This document shows, in pieces, positions 50,164-59,750 of a stretch of 64,000 nt of DNA. Made by a program: the position numbers and the translations under genes. The DNA is from Methylobacterium nonmethylotrophicum (GTDB lineage: Bacteria > Pseudomonadota > Alphaproteobacteria > Rhizobiales > Beijerinckiaceae), in assembly GCF_004745635.1 (NCBI RefSeq), contig NZ_SRLB01000024.1, positions 28,517 to 92,516 on the forward strand, given 5' to 3'. Position 1 is the first letter of the stretch; every line of letters begins with the position of its first letter. The notes under the pieces were generated by a model, which was given only the letters and a program-made list of their open reading frames with translations, ran no database searches and had not been told where the DNA came from.

Positions 50164-52215
50164 GTGAGACGCGTGGCGGGCATCGATGTCGGCGGCACCT
50201 TCACCGACCTTCTTCTGACGGAGGCGGATTCGTCCGGCGTGCGGGTGCGCCTCGCCAAGGTGCCGACCACCATCCGCAACCAGGCCGAAGGCGTGCTGGC
50301 GGCGATCGCCGCCGCCGCGGTGGCGCCCGCCGACCTGGACCTCGTCATCCACGGCACCACCGCCACCACCAACGCGGTGCTGGAGCGCAAGACCGCCCGG
50401 GTCGGGCTCATCACCACGCAAGGGTTTCGGGATGTCCTCGAACTCGGGCGCCGCACCCGGCCGAAGCCCTACGGGTTGTTCGGCACCTTCGAGCCGCTGA
50501 TCCCGCGCGAGCTGCGCCGCGAGGTGCCGGAACGCGTCATGGCCGAGGGTGCGGTGCGCACCCCCCTCGACGAGGCAGCCGTCGCGGCGGCGGTGCGCGA
50601 CCTGCTGGCCGAGGGCTGCGAGGCCTTGGTGATCCATTTCCTGCACGCCTACGCCAACCCGGAGCACGAGCTGCGCGCCGGCGCCATCGCCAAGGCCCTG
50701 TGGCCCAACGCCTACGTCACCCTCGGCCACGCGCTCCTCTCCGAGTTCCGCGAGTACGAGCGCGGCACCACCGCCTCGGTCAACGCCGCCGTGCAGCCGA
50801 TCCTCGACCGCTACGTCCGGCGGCTCCAGGACGACCTGCGCGCCAAGGGCTTTTCCCGCGACCTCCTCGTCATGAACGGCAACGGCGGCACGGTGCCGGC
50901 GGGGCTGGTCGTCGAGGCCGCGGCCAAGACCGTGATGTCGGGCCCGGCCTCGGGCGTGATGGCGGCCGCCGCCACCCTGGCGCAGTCGGGCCTGAAGAAC
51001 GCCATCACGTACGACATGGGCGGCACCTCGACCGACGTGGCGCTGATCGCCGGCGGCGTGCCGGAGGTCTCGGCGGAGCTCACCATCGATTACGGCCTGC
51101 CGATCCACCTGCCCATGGTCGACGTGCACACGGTCGGGGCCGGCGGCGGCTCGATCGCCTCGGTGAACCGGGCCGGCATGCTCCAGGTCGGCCCCGAGAG
51201 CGCCGGCTCCGAGCCCGGCCCGATCGGATACGGCCGGGGCGGCACGCGGCCGACCATCACCGACGCCAACCTGGTGCTCGGCCGCCTCGATCCGGCCCGG
51301 CTCACCGCCGTGCGGGCCGGCGTCTCGCTCGACGCCATCCGGGAGGCCTTCGCCCGCGACCTCGCCGAGCCCTTGCGGATGAGCGTCGAGGAGGCCGCCG
51401 AGGCGGTGATTCGCTTAGGCAACGTGCACATGACCGGCGCCATCCGCATGGTGTCGCTGTCGCGCGGCTACGACCCGAGGGACTTCGTGCTCTTCGCCTT
51501 CGGGGGCGCCGGCCCGCTCCACGCCGTGGCGCTCGCCCGCGAGCTCGGCATCCCGGAGGTGCTGGTGCCGGCCCGCCCCGGCCTCACCAACGCCCTCGGC
51601 TGCCTCGTCGCGGATCTCCGCCAGGACCGGGTGCGCACCCTCAACCGCCCCCTCGACGGGCTCGACATGGCGGATGTGCGCGCCGTGCTGGAGGAGCAGG
51701 CGGCCGATGCCCTCGCGATGGTCGCCGAGGAGCAGGCCGAGATCGAGGAGACCACGGTCACCTTCGGCGCCGACATGCAGTTCCGCGGCCAGACCCACCT
51801 GATCCGCGTCGCCCTGCCCTCCCCGGACATCGATCGCGCCACGCTCCAGAACTTGTTCGAGGCGGCCTATTTCCGCCGCTTCCAGGTCCGGCTGCCGGAG
51901 ATCCGGGCGGTGGTGGTCAACCTCGTCACCTCGGTGATCGGGCGGCGAAAACCCTTCCCGCTCGCGGCGCTGATCGACGAGGCGGGGCGCACCGACCTCG
52001 CGGGCGCCCGCCTGGGCACCCGGCCGGTCTACGCCGAGGGCGCCTGGCACGAGGCCGCGATCTACGCCCGCGAGGCCCTGCCCCTCGGGGCCGAGATCGC
52101 GGGGCCCGCGGTGATCCAGCAGATCGACGCCACCACGGTGGTCGAACCCGGCGCCGTGGCGCGGGTCGACGCCATCGGCAACCTGAGGATTCGCGCAGGA
52201 GACATCTCAGCATGA
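50164..52215 (+). CDS. hyuA: Hydantoinase/oxoprolinase subunit A family
   Basis: A 683-residue ATP-dependent hydantoinase/5-oxoprolinase A-type subunit (ASKHA fold): VAGIDVGGTFTDLLL at the N-terminus, LDLVIHGTTATTNAVLERKTARVGLITTQGFRDVLELGRRTRP, YDMGGTSTDVALI and VDVHTVGAGGGSIA. It cleaves cyclic amide bonds together with the B subunit. The GTG start follows a GAGGTG box. The stop overlaps hyuB (ATGA). The substrate is unknown. Confidence 0.93.
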   Translation: MRRVAGIDVGGTFTDLLLTEADSSGVRVRLAKVPTTIRNQAEGVLAAIAAAAVAPADLDLVIHGTTATTNAVLERKTARVGLITTQGFRDVLELGRRTRPKPYGLFGTFEPLIPRELRREVPERVMAEGAVRTPLDEAAVAAAVRDLLAEGCEALVIHFLHAYANPEHELRAGAIAKALWPNAYVTLGHALLSEFREYERGTTASVNAAVQPILDRYVRRLQDDLRAKGFSRDLLVMNGNGGTVPAGLVVEAAAKTVMSGPASGVMAAAATLAQSGLKNAITYDMGGTSTDVALIAGGVPEVSAELTIDYGLPIHLPMVDVHTVGAGGGSIASVNRAGMLQVGPESAGSEPGPIGYGRGGTRPTITDANLVLGRLDPARLTAVRAGVSLDAIREAFARDLAEPLRMSVEEAAEAVIRLGNVHMTGAIRMVSLSRGYDPRDFVLFAFGGAGPLHAVALARELGIPEVLVPARPGLTNALGCLVADLRQDRVRTLNRPLDGLDMADVRAVLEEQAADALAMVAEEQAEIEETTVTFGADMQFRGQTHLIRVALPSPDIDRATLQNLFEAAYFRRFQVRLPEIRAVVVNLVTSVIGRRKPFPLAALIDEAGRTDLAGARLGTRPVYAEGAWHEAAIYAREALPLGAEIAGPAVIQQIDATTVVEPGAVARVDAIGNLRIRAGDISA

Positions 52216-53900
52216 GAGAGCTCGACGCCCTCACCCTGGCGGTGATCCAGGCCGGGTTGCAGCAGGTCTGCAACGAGATGGACATCGCCTTCTCGCGCTC
52301 GGCCTTCTCGCCGGTGATCGCCGAGGCCGACGACCGCTCGGACGGGATCTACGACCGCGACACCGGCGCGCTGATCGCGCAAGGGGAATACGGCCTGCCG
52401 GTCTTCGTCGGCACGATGCAGTACTCGACCGGGGAGCTGATCCGGCTGACCCGCGAGGGCAAGGCCGGCCAGCCTGAGCCCGGCGACATCTACATCGTCA
52501 ACGACCCCTATCTCGGCGGCACGCACCTGATGGACGTGCGATTCGTGCGTCCGGTCTTCGTCGAGGGCGAGCTGTTCTGCTGGCTGCAGAATACCGGCCA
52601 CTGGCCCGATATCGGCGGCATGGTGCCGGGCGGCTTCTCGGCCCACGCGACGGAGGTAGAGCAGGAGGGCCTGCGCCTGCCGCCGGTCAAGCTGTTCAAG
52701 CGCGGCGCGATGGATCCCGAGATCTTCTCCATCATCGCCTCGAACATCCGCGTCGCCGACCAGCGCATCGGCGACATCAAGGCGCAGGCCGCGGCGCTCA
52801 TGGTCGGCGAGAGCCGGCTCACCGACCTCCTCGCGAAGTTCGGCCGCGAGACCCTGGACGCGGCGATCCGCGAGATCCGCGCCCGCTCGGCCGAGCGGAT
52901 GCGGGCCGAGATCCGCCAGATCCCGGACGGCACCTACCGGTCGGAGGCCTTCGTCGATTCGGACGGCGTGGTGAACGAGCCCCTGCGCATCGCCCTCACG
53001 ATGACGAAAGCCGGGGATGGTCTGACCTTCGACTTCTCGGGCTCGTCCCCGCCCTGCCGCGGGCCGATGAACTCGGTGGTGGCGACGACCTATTCCTCGG
53101 TCTATCTCGCGGTGAAGCACGTCTTCCCGGACGTGCCGATCAATGCCGGCACCTTCGAGCCGCTGACGATCCACCGGCCCGAGGGCACCTTCCTCGATGC
53201 GCGCTATCCCCGCCCCGTCTCGGGCTGCGCCGCGGAGGTGAGCCAGCGCATCGCCGAGGCCGTCTTCCTCGCCCTCGTCCAGGCGATCCCCGAGCGCGTG
53301 ACCGCGGCGCCCGCCGGCACCTCGGGCAACTTCGCGCTGGGCGGTTTCGACCCGGGCAAGAATGCCCCTTACGTGATGTACCAGATCACCGGCGGCGGCT
53401 ACGGCGGCAACGCCGCTCATGACGGGCTGTCGAACGGCTGCTCGACCATCGGCATCTCGAAGACCGCCCCGGTCGAGGTGATGGAGCAGTACTATCCGGT
53501 CCTCTTCCGCCGCTTCGCCTTGCGCGAGGGGTCGGGGGGCGCCGGCGCCCATCGCGGCGGCTTCGGCGTCCACTACGAGGTCGAGCTGCTGCGCGGCGAG
53601 GCCAAGGCCTCCTTCGTGATGGATCACGGCCGCTACGGGCCGCCCGGGGTGCTCGGCGGGGGCGACGGGGCGCCGAACGTGGTGCGGATCCACCGCGGGG
53701 GCGAGACCTTCACCCCGCTCCACCTGTCGAAGGACCAGAACATCGCGATCCAGGCCGGAGACCGGGTCGAGGTGATGACGCCGGGCGGCGGCGGCTACGG
53801 TGCGCCCGGGGCCCGCGACCCCGCGCTCGTCGCCCGCGACCTGCGCCGGGGCTATTACCGGGCGGACGAAGCCGAGACCTTGTGGGGGAGCCAGTCATGA
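52212..53900 (+). CDS. hyuB: Hydantoinase/oxoprolinase subunit B family
   Basis: A 562-residue HyuB-type subunit: DALTLAVIQAGLQQVCNEMDIAFSRSAFSPVIAEADDRSDGIYD, GDIYIVNDPYLGGTHLMDV, GPMNSVVATTYSSVYLAVKH, and a closing GDRVEVMTPGGGGYGAP. It pairs with the A subunit encoded before it and overlaps the reductase gene after it by ATGA, so the three are translated together. Confidence 0.93.
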   Translation: MRELDALTLAVIQAGLQQVCNEMDIAFSRSAFSPVIAEADDRSDGIYDRDTGALIAQGEYGLPVFVGTMQYSTGELIRLTREGKAGQPEPGDIYIVNDPYLGGTHLMDVRFVRPVFVEGELFCWLQNTGHWPDIGGMVPGGFSAHATEVEQEGLRLPPVKLFKRGAMDPEIFSIIASNIRVADQRIGDIKAQAAALMVGESRLTDLLAKFGRETLDAAIREIRARSAERMRAEIRQIPDGTYRSEAFVDSDGVVNEPLRIALTMTKAGDGLTFDFSGSSPPCRGPMNSVVATTYSSVYLAVKHVFPDVPINAGTFEPLTIHRPEGTFLDARYPRPVSGCAAEVSQRIAEAVFLALVQAIPERVTAAPAGTSGNFALGGFDPGKNAPYVMYQITGGGYGGNAAHDGLSNGCSTIGISKTAPVEVMEQYYPVLFRRFALREGSGGAGAHRGGFGVHYEVELLRGEAKASFVMDHGRYGPPGVLGGGDGAPNVVRIHRGGETFTPLHLSKDQNIAIQAGDRVEVMTPGGGGYGAPGARDPALVARDLRRGYYRADEAETLWGSQS

Positions 53901-55399
53901 GCGCCGACACCCTCTCCACGGAAGCCCGCTCGAGAAAGTTCGGCGCGGCGGAGGCCGACGGCATCGTGCGCTGCGACGCCTGCCCGGTCCTGTGCCGGAT
54001 CCGGCCCGGCCGCTCCGGTGCCTGCTCGCGCTACGCCAACGAGAACGGCCACCTGGTGCGCACCGACCCGGTCGTGCTGCTGCACGACGCGGCCGAGGCC
54101 GGCCAGAAGCTGGTGCCGTTCGGGGCGGCGGAGTGGGACGGGCGGGTGCTCGATCCCTCGCGCACCTTCGTCACCGGCATCGGCGCCGGCACCACCTATC
54201 CGGACTACAAGCCCGCCCCCTTCATCGTGGCGAGCGAGCACGAAGGGGTCGAGACCGTCACGGTCGTGACCGAGGGCATCTTCAGCTATTGCGGCGTGAA
54301 GGTGAAGATCGACACCGACCGCCATCTCGGCCCCGAGCGCGCAGCGATCCGCGTCAACGGCGAGGAGGTCGGCCACGTCACCACCGCCGAGTACGGCTCG
54401 CAGATGCTCTCGGTCGGCGGCGTGCGCCACCTCACTGGCGGCTCGAAGAAGGAGGGCACCGTCACCTGCGACGCGCTCCTGCGCCTCTGCGCCGGCGACG
54501 CGGTGACGATGACGATCGATGGCGGCCACGAGGTCGTGGTCCAGGCCGGCCGCGCCCCGATCGTCGACGGCGTGCCGGAGCAGCGCATGCGCGTCGGCTG
54601 CGGCTCGGCGACCGTCGGCATCTTCGCCCGCCAGTGGCTCGGCCACGCCGACGAGGTGATCGTCGTCGACGACCACATCACCGGCGTGCTCACCGAGCAC
54701 CAGGCCGGGCGGGTGCTGGGCATGCGCCCGGCCGGGATCCGGGTGAAGGGCCGGCGCTCGACGCCGGGGCGCTACTTCCAGGTCGCGAATCCGGGCATCG
54801 GCTGGGGCGGCACCGACATCGCCGACCCGCTCAGCATCATCCAGGCGATCGATCCCGCCACCGCCTGGCCGGGCCTGCGCCTCCTCATGACCTCGACCAC
54901 GGGCGAGCACGCACTCTGGCTCGTCCTCGACGACGACCTGAAGCCGGTGCCCGCCGAGATGCCGGCCCCGGTGCGCCAGGTCGTCGAGCGCATCGGCGAG
55001 AATTGCGAGCCCTCGCTCTGCACCGTGCTGTTCGTGGCCGGCGCCGGCGGCTCCTTGCGGGCCGGCGTCACCGAGAACCCGGTGCTCCTCACCCGCTCCG
55101 TCGCCGCCGGCGAGACCAGGGTGACGATGGGGGGAGCCCCGGTCACGGTCTGGCCCGGTGGCGGCATCACGGTGATGGCCGATGTGACGCGGATGCCGAG
55201 GAACGCCTTCGGCTCGGTGCCGACGCCGGCGCTCGTCGCCCCGATCGAGTTCACCCTGCCGCGCGACCTCTACGCACGGCTGGGCGGGCACGACGGCGAC
55301 GTGGTGGCGATGGCCGACGTGCTGCGCGAGGTCGGGCCCGCCGCCCGGATCGATGCGTGGAACCCCGATCACCCCTGGCCGGCCGGCGAGGTCGCATGA
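53897..55399 (+). CDS. 6-hydroxynicotinate reductase-like iron-sulfur protein
   Basis: A 500-residue protein resembling 6-hydroxynicotinate reductase of anaerobic nicotinate breakdown. A cysteine cluster CDACPVLCRIRPGRSGAC near residues 26-43 should hold a 4Fe-4S centre. Later segments include GIGAGTTYPDYKPAPFIVASEH, EGIFSYCGVKVKIDTD and RSTPGRYFQVANPGIGWGGTDI. It would reduce a ring double bond of a heterocycle, feeding the hydantoinase-type enzymes encoded upstream. The true substrate in an aerobic methylotroph-like bacterium is uncertain. It overlaps both neighbours (ATGA). Confidence 0.82.
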   Translation: MSADTLSTEARSRKFGAAEADGIVRCDACPVLCRIRPGRSGACSRYANENGHLVRTDPVVLLHDAAEAGQKLVPFGAAEWDGRVLDPSRTFVTGIGAGTTYPDYKPAPFIVASEHEGVETVTVVTEGIFSYCGVKVKIDTDRHLGPERAAIRVNGEEVGHVTTAEYGSQMLSVGGVRHLTGGSKKEGTVTCDALLRLCAGDAVTMTIDGGHEVVVQAGRAPIVDGVPEQRMRVGCGSATVGIFARQWLGHADEVIVVDDHITGVLTEHQAGRVLGMRPAGIRVKGRRSTPGRYFQVANPGIGWGGTDIADPLSIIQAIDPATAWPGLRLLMTSTTGEHALWLVLDDDLKPVPAEMPAPVRQVVERIGENCEPSLCTVLFVAGAGGSLRAGVTENPVLLTRSVAAGETRVTMGGAPVTVWPGGGITVMADVTRMPRNAFGSVPTPALVAPIEFTLPRDLYARLGGHDGDVVAMADVLREVGPAARIDAWNPDHPWPAGEVA

Positions 55400-55863
55400 A
55401 CGCTCCGCATCTGCGCCAGAAGCCGCCCGAGGTCGACCCCGAGGCCCTGCGCACCTACCGGGTCGAGGAGCAGATCGGCTATCTGATCCGGCGGGCGCAC
55501 CAGCGCGCCTCCTCGATCTTCGAGGCGGTGATGCGGGATTTCTCCGTCACGCCGGTGCAGTTCGCCGTGATGACGAAGCTCCACGACCTCGGGCCGACCT
55601 CGCAGAATCAGGTCGGGCGCCTCGTCGGGGTCGATCCGGCGACGATGTTCGGCGTCGCCCGGCGGCTGACCGCCCGCGGCCTCGTGCGGACGACCGCCGA
55701 CGAGGCCGATGCCCGCCTGGTGCTGCTGGCGCTCACCGACGAGGGCGTGCGGGTGATCGAGGCGATGAAGAGCCGCGGCGCCGAGGTGACCGCCCGCACC
55801 CTCGCGCCGCTCTCGCCCGACGAGGCAGCCGAATTGATCCGCCTCATCGCCCGGCTCGGCTGA
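55396..55863 (+). CDS. MarR-family transcriptional regulator
   Basis: A 155-residue winged-helix regulator: EEQIGYLIRRAHQRASSIFEAVMRDFSVTPVQFAVMTKLHDLG, recognition helix region SQNQVGRLVGVDPATMFGVARRLTARGLV and wing RTTADEADARLVLLALTDEGV. It is embedded in the catabolic operon (ATGA overlap with the reductase gene), so it probably controls this operon in response to a ring compound. Confidence 0.92.
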   Translation: MNAPHLRQKPPEVDPEALRTYRVEEQIGYLIRRAHQRASSIFEAVMRDFSVTPVQFAVMTKLHDLGPTSQNQVGRLVGVDPATMFGVARRLTARGLVRTTADEADARLVLLALTDEGVRVIEAMKSRGAEVTARTLAPLSPDEAAELIRLIARLG

Positions 55864-55864
55864 C

Positions 55865-56719
55865 GTGGACGGCCCGTCGGTCCAGGTCCTGGCGGACGGC
55901 CGGCTGCACCTGCAGCACGGGCCGATCGACCTGGTGCTCCGCGCCTATGGGGCGGAGATCGCGATAGCGGAGGCGCATCGGGCGGCCATCGACCGCTTCG
56001 CCACGGTGCTGGGCGAGCTCGTCGGCGAGCTGCCGGAGCTGCGCCGGCCGATGAGCGAGGGGCCACGCGTCGAGGGGAGGATCGCCCGCCGGATGGTGGC
56101 GGCGTGCCGGCCGCACCGCGCGTTCATCACCCCGATGGCCGCGGTGGCGGGTGCGGTCGCCGACGAGATCCTGGAGGCGATGCGCGAGGCCGCGCCCCTC
56201 GACAAGGCCTTCGTCAATGACGGCGGCGACATCGCGCTCCACCTGACCGAGGGCGAGACCCTGGCGGTCGGCGTCGCGGCGGATTTCTCCCGGGGCCCGG
56301 TGCCGGCGGTGAACGGCCAGGTGATCCTGGCCTACGGGGACGGGATCGGCGGCATCGCCACCTCCGGGCGGCAGGGCCGCTCCTTCTCCCTCGGTCTCGC
56401 CGATTCGGTGACGGTCCTCGCCCGCGACGCCGCCGCGGCCGACGCCGCCGCGACGCTGATCGCCAACGCGGTCGACCTGCCCGGGCATCCGGGCGTCAGG
56501 CGTGCTCCGGCCGCCGATCTCGACCCCGATTCGGATCTCGGCGACCGGCTCGTCACCGTGGCGGTCCCGGAGCTGGCGCCCGACGACATCGCCACGGCTC
56601 TCGAGGCCGGGCGCCAGCGGGCGGCGGCGATGCGGGCCGCCGGCCTGATCCGGTCCGCCGCCCTGATGCTCCAGGGCCTGACCGTCGTGTTGCAGGAGAC
56701 AAGGGAGATCCGCCCATGA
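55865..56719 (+). CDS. UPF0280 family protein (ApbE-like fold)
   Basis: A 284-residue UPF0280 protein, a relative of ApbE flavin transferases: ITPMAAVAGAVADEILEAM, KAFVNDGGDIALHL and GIATSGRQGRSFSLGLADSVTVLA match the ApbE metal- and FAD-binding blocks. It might attach flavin to, or mature, the reductase encoded nearby. The GTG start lies one base after the marR stop; its own stop overlaps the DUF1185 gene. Confidence 0.85.
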   Translation: MDGPSVQVLADGRLHLQHGPIDLVLRAYGAEIAIAEAHRAAIDRFATVLGELVGELPELRRPMSEGPRVEGRIARRMVAACRPHRAFITPMAAVAGAVADEILEAMREAAPLDKAFVNDGGDIALHLTEGETLAVGVAADFSRGPVPAVNGQVILAYGDGIGGIATSGRQGRSFSLGLADSVTVLARDAAAADAAATLIANAVDLPGHPGVRRAPAADLDPDSDLGDRLVTVAVPELAPDDIATALEAGRQRAAAMRAAGLIRSAALMLQGLTVVLQETREIRP

Positions 56720-57294
56720 TCGAGGTCCGCAAGATCGTCGTCACCGTCGAGGAGGTCCGCCACGACGGCGGCCCCGTGCTCGACACGCCCATCCTCAAGG
56801 GCTCTGTCGCCTGCGTGCTGAAGAACCCCTTCGCGGGGCGCTACGAGGCCGAGATCACCCCGATGATGGAGGCGCTGAAGCCGCTCGGCGTCGAATGCGC
56901 CCGCAAGCTCCTCGACGCGCTGGGCGGCGATCCCGGCCGGATCGAGGCCTACGGCAAGGGCTCGCTGGTGGGTGCCGCCGGCGAGCTGGAGCACGGGGCT
57001 TTGTGGCACGTGCCGGGCGGCTACGCGATGCGCGAGCTCCTGGGCCAGGCGCTCGCCATCGTGCCGTCGATGACCAAGGTCGGGCCGATGGGCGCCTCCC
57101 TCGACGTGCCGATCCACCACAAGGATGCGGCCTATGTCCGCTCCCACTTCGACGGCGTCACGGTCGCGGTCGCGGACGGTCCCCGCGCCGACGAGATCCT
57201 GTTCGCGCTCGCGATGACCACCGGCGGCCGCCCGCATGCCCGGGTCGGCGGGCTGGCGAAGGACGCGATCGCGAAATGGGACGGGCAGCGGTGA
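56716..57294 (+). CDS. DUF1185 (amino acid synthesis family) protein
   Basis: A 192-residue DUF1185 protein: MIEVRKIVVTVEEVRHDGG, ACVLKNPFAGRYEAEITPMM, YGKGSLVGAAGELEHGALWHVPGGYAMRELLG and SMTKVGPMGASLDVPIHHKDA. The function of the family is not established; it is often near amidohydrolase and hydantoinase genes. It ends the operon of eleven genes or fewer that starts with the transporter. Confidence 0.9.
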   Translation: MIEVRKIVVTVEEVRHDGGPVLDTPILKGSVACVLKNPFAGRYEAEITPMMEALKPLGVECARKLLDALGGDPGRIEAYGKGSLVGAAGELEHGALWHVPGGYAMRELLGQALAIVPSMTKVGPMGASLDVPIHHKDAAYVRSHFDGVTVAVADGPRADEILFALAMTTGGRPHARVGGLAKDAIAKWDGQR

Positions 57295-57440
57295 GAGTTA
57301 TCGCTGTGTCGATGAAAGACCGGTAGACGATACGTTCCCGAACTCACGGCCTCTTCCCGGGGCTCACCGCAGGCGAGAACCCGGGATCCATAACGGCTGG
57401 AGCCCGCTTGATTCGCTCATTAGTACCGACACCCTCCTGG

Positions 57441-57796
57441 TCATTCCGGGGCCGCGCAGCGGCGGAGCCCGGAATCCAGACACTCAGGGGTTTCAGAGCC
57501 TGTTTGACCCACCTGGCAAATTTATCCCATCCTCAACCTCATCCTGAGGTGTCAGTCGATTGAAGATCGACTGACCTCGAAGGAGGCCTCCAGCAATCTC
57601 TGTGATATCTGGAACCCTCCTTCGAGGCTCCCTTCAGTCGCACCTCAGGATGAGGTCGTAGATGGGATGGATCAATTCTGTCTGATATCCTTGTCGGCAG
57701 TCAAACAGGCTCTCAGAAAGTGCGGCCCGCGCTCAGCTCTATTCTAAGCCATCCGCGGTTCTGGATTGCGGGCTCCGCTGCGCGGCCACGGGATGA
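57441..57796. repeat. Nested palindromic intergenic element with inverted ends
   Basis: The left end (57441-57480, TCATTCCGGGGCCGCGCAGC and on) and right end (57760-57796, TCTGGATTGCGGGCTCCGCT and on) are imperfect inverted copies of about 37 bp. Inside, CCTCATCCTGAGGTG and CCTCGAAGGAGG near 57538-57590 pair with CCTCCTTCGAGG and CACCTCAGGATGAGG near 57620-57656. The whole 356-bp piece looks like a MITE-type element holding a second palindrome. There is no coding capacity. The flanks 57295-57440 and 57797-57847 hold nothing visible. Confidence 0.6.
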
Positions 57797-57847
57797 CGAT
57801 GCAGGGTGTCAGGGACCGAGGACGAGTACCGCGGAACGCCGGCGCCC

Positions 57848-59227
57848 TCACGCCGCCCCCCGCTCCGGCGTCACCGCCTCCGAGCGCGGCCCGAAGCTCG
57901 CCTCGACGCGGTTACGTCCGTTGCGCTTGCAGCGGTAGAGCGCGGCGTCGGCCCGGGCGACCAGGCAGTCGGTGCTCTCGCCCGGGGCCAGGGTGGCGAC
58001 GCCGAACGAGCAGGTCCGAGAGTCGACCTCCGGCAGGGCCGTGGCCTCGACCCGCTGGCGCAGGCGCTCGGCGAGGGAGGTCGCTCCGACGAGGTCGGTG
58101 CCGGGGCAGAGCACCATGAACTCCTCGCCGCCCCAGCGGCCGAGGATGTCGGCGGGGCGCACGGCGTCGCGCAGGAGGGCCGCGACGGCGACCAGCACCT
58201 GGTCGCCGATCGTGTGGCCGTACCGATCGTTGACCGACTTGAAGTTGTCGATGTCGCCGAGAATCAGCGAGAGCGTGCCGCCCTGCCCCGTCGCCTCCGC
58301 GAGCGCCTCGTCGAGCTTGCGCCGGTTGGCCAGGCCGGTGAGCAGGTCGGTGCGGGCCAGGGCCTCGAGGTCGCGGGTGCGCTCGGCGATGCGGTCCTGC
58401 AGCGTCGCGTTCATCTCGCGCAGGTCGCGCATCAGGGCGGCGTTCTCCTCGAAGGAGCGCCGCAGCCGGTCGCGCATGGTGTTGAGCGCGCCGGCCAGTG
58501 CGTGCAGCTCGTTGCGGCCGCCCGCCTCGATCACCAGGGGCGGCGCCCCGAGGGTATCGGCGTCGATCCGCGCCAGGTAGTCGCGGATCTGCGCCAGCGG
58601 CCGGCCCACCATGGTGCGGATCACCAGGTAGAAGATGAACCACAGCATCACCGACTTGATCGCCGAGTTGATCAGGATCACGTACAGCGTGTTCTTGACC
58701 TGCTCGATCGCGATGCTGTCGTCCGAATGGACGGTCCAGGATCCGATCGGGTAGCGGCGGCCGTTCTCGTCGGTATGCACGACCGGGAAGGTGCGGCTGA
58801 ATGGCGTGCCGAAGCTCCGGGACGCCGGCTGCATGTCGTCGTTGAGGCCGACATGCCAGAGCCCGCCGGACGCGTCCGTGACGGTGCCGATCGCCTGGAT
58901 GCGCTGGCCCGCCTCGTCGCGGACCTCCACCCCGACGACCGCCGGGATCTCCCGCATCCCCGCCAGGATGCCGCGCAAGACCTCGGCGTTGTAGCGCCAC
59001 ATCGCGTCCTCGATGCCGGGGCTGAAGGTGCGCTGGAGCGCCGCCACGTCGTCCTGCAGGCGCTGGCTCGCGGCCCGGTAGGCCACCAGCATCTGCATCG
59101 CTGTGAGGCCGACCGCGACCACGACGTAGCAGCCGAAGATCATCCGCATCAGGCGGCCGGCGAGCGCCCGTTCCCGGGTCGGCGCACCGAGCCCGCCGCC
59201 GCGGCGAAGGATGCGAGGGAGCGCCAT
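57848..59227 (-). CDS. Membrane-bound diguanylate cyclase (GGDEF)
   Basis: A 459-residue protein: membrane helix 1 (MIFGCYVVVAVGLTAMQML), a periplasmic sensor loop of about 150 residues (AVVGVEVRDEAGQRIQAIGTVTD), helix 2 (INSAIKSVMLWFIFYLVIRT), HAMP-like helices, then a GGDEF domain with RTDLLTGLANRRKLDEAL, GDIDNFKSVNDRYGHTIGDQVL and the active-site GGEEF. RPAD five residues before GGEEF is a product-inhibition I-site. It makes cyclic di-GMP. Stands alone. Confidence 0.93.
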   Translation of the reverse strand: MALPRILRRGGGLGAPTRERALAGRLMRMIFGCYVVVAVGLTAMQMLVAYRAASQRLQDDVAALQRTFSPGIEDAMWRYNAEVLRGILAGMREIPAVVGVEVRDEAGQRIQAIGTVTDASGGLWHVGLNDDMQPASRSFGTPFSRTFPVVHTDENGRRYPIGSWTVHSDDSIAIEQVKNTLYVILINSAIKSVMLWFIFYLVIRTMVGRPLAQIRDYLARIDADTLGAPPLVIEAGGRNELHALAGALNTMRDRLRRSFEENAALMRDLREMNATLQDRIAERTRDLEALARTDLLTGLANRRKLDEALAEATGQGGTLSLILGDIDNFKSVNDRYGHTIGDQVLVAVAALLRDAVRPADILGRWGGEEFMVLCPGTDLVGATSLAERLRQRVEATALPEVDSRTCSFGVATLAPGESTDCLVARADAALYRCKRNGRNRVEASFGPRSEAVTPERGAA

Positions 59228-59750
59228 GCTCTACAGGTCGTTTCGGCCGAGGGAGATCCGGTGCCGATCGGCCGGCACCCGTCGGCCCGGGCGCGTCGCG
59301 ACGGGCCCGCTCGAGACGGCCGCGATCCGCCCGAGAAGGCCGTCTCCCATTCGCATGCCGCTCCCCGCCCTGCCCCTGAAGTTATGTTTTGTTAGAGTCG
59401 GGGCCGACATTCAAGATCCGGTTAATCGCCGGGTGCACGGAACTGTAGCGGTCAACTCCAGCATCATCCAGGGCCTTGCGATCTGCGATAAGGGAGCCGG
59501 GTGGCGTCGCGGACGGGCGCGGACGAGATCTGACGCCCCCCGTGCCTCCGGGACGATCTTGCCTGACTTCGGTCCGGTGCCGACCTCCCCGGCACGGCCG
59601 GAAGGCGCCGCCTGCACCTTGAGAAACCGATCGAGACGTCGCGCACGCGGCCTGCCGGGCGGGTGAATCGCGTCGCGCCCCGTCGCAGCGCGGGATCCCG
59701 GGACCCTGTGGCCGCATTCACTGGGCATAGACCTCAACGAGAGTGACCTG
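59228..59750. other. Intergenic region before the aldehyde oxidoreductase operon
   Basis: About 520 bp between divergent genes. Lower GC at 59385-59395 (TTATGTTTTGTTAGA) may hold a promoter. Open frames on the minus strand have odd composition and no homology, so no gene is called. Confidence 0.4.

Noticed and set aside
50700..53900. 1066-codon frame spanning hyuA and hyuB
   Set aside because: Only its last 562 codons are a real gene (hyuB); the first half is out of frame with hyuA and is Arg/Pro/Gly low complexity.
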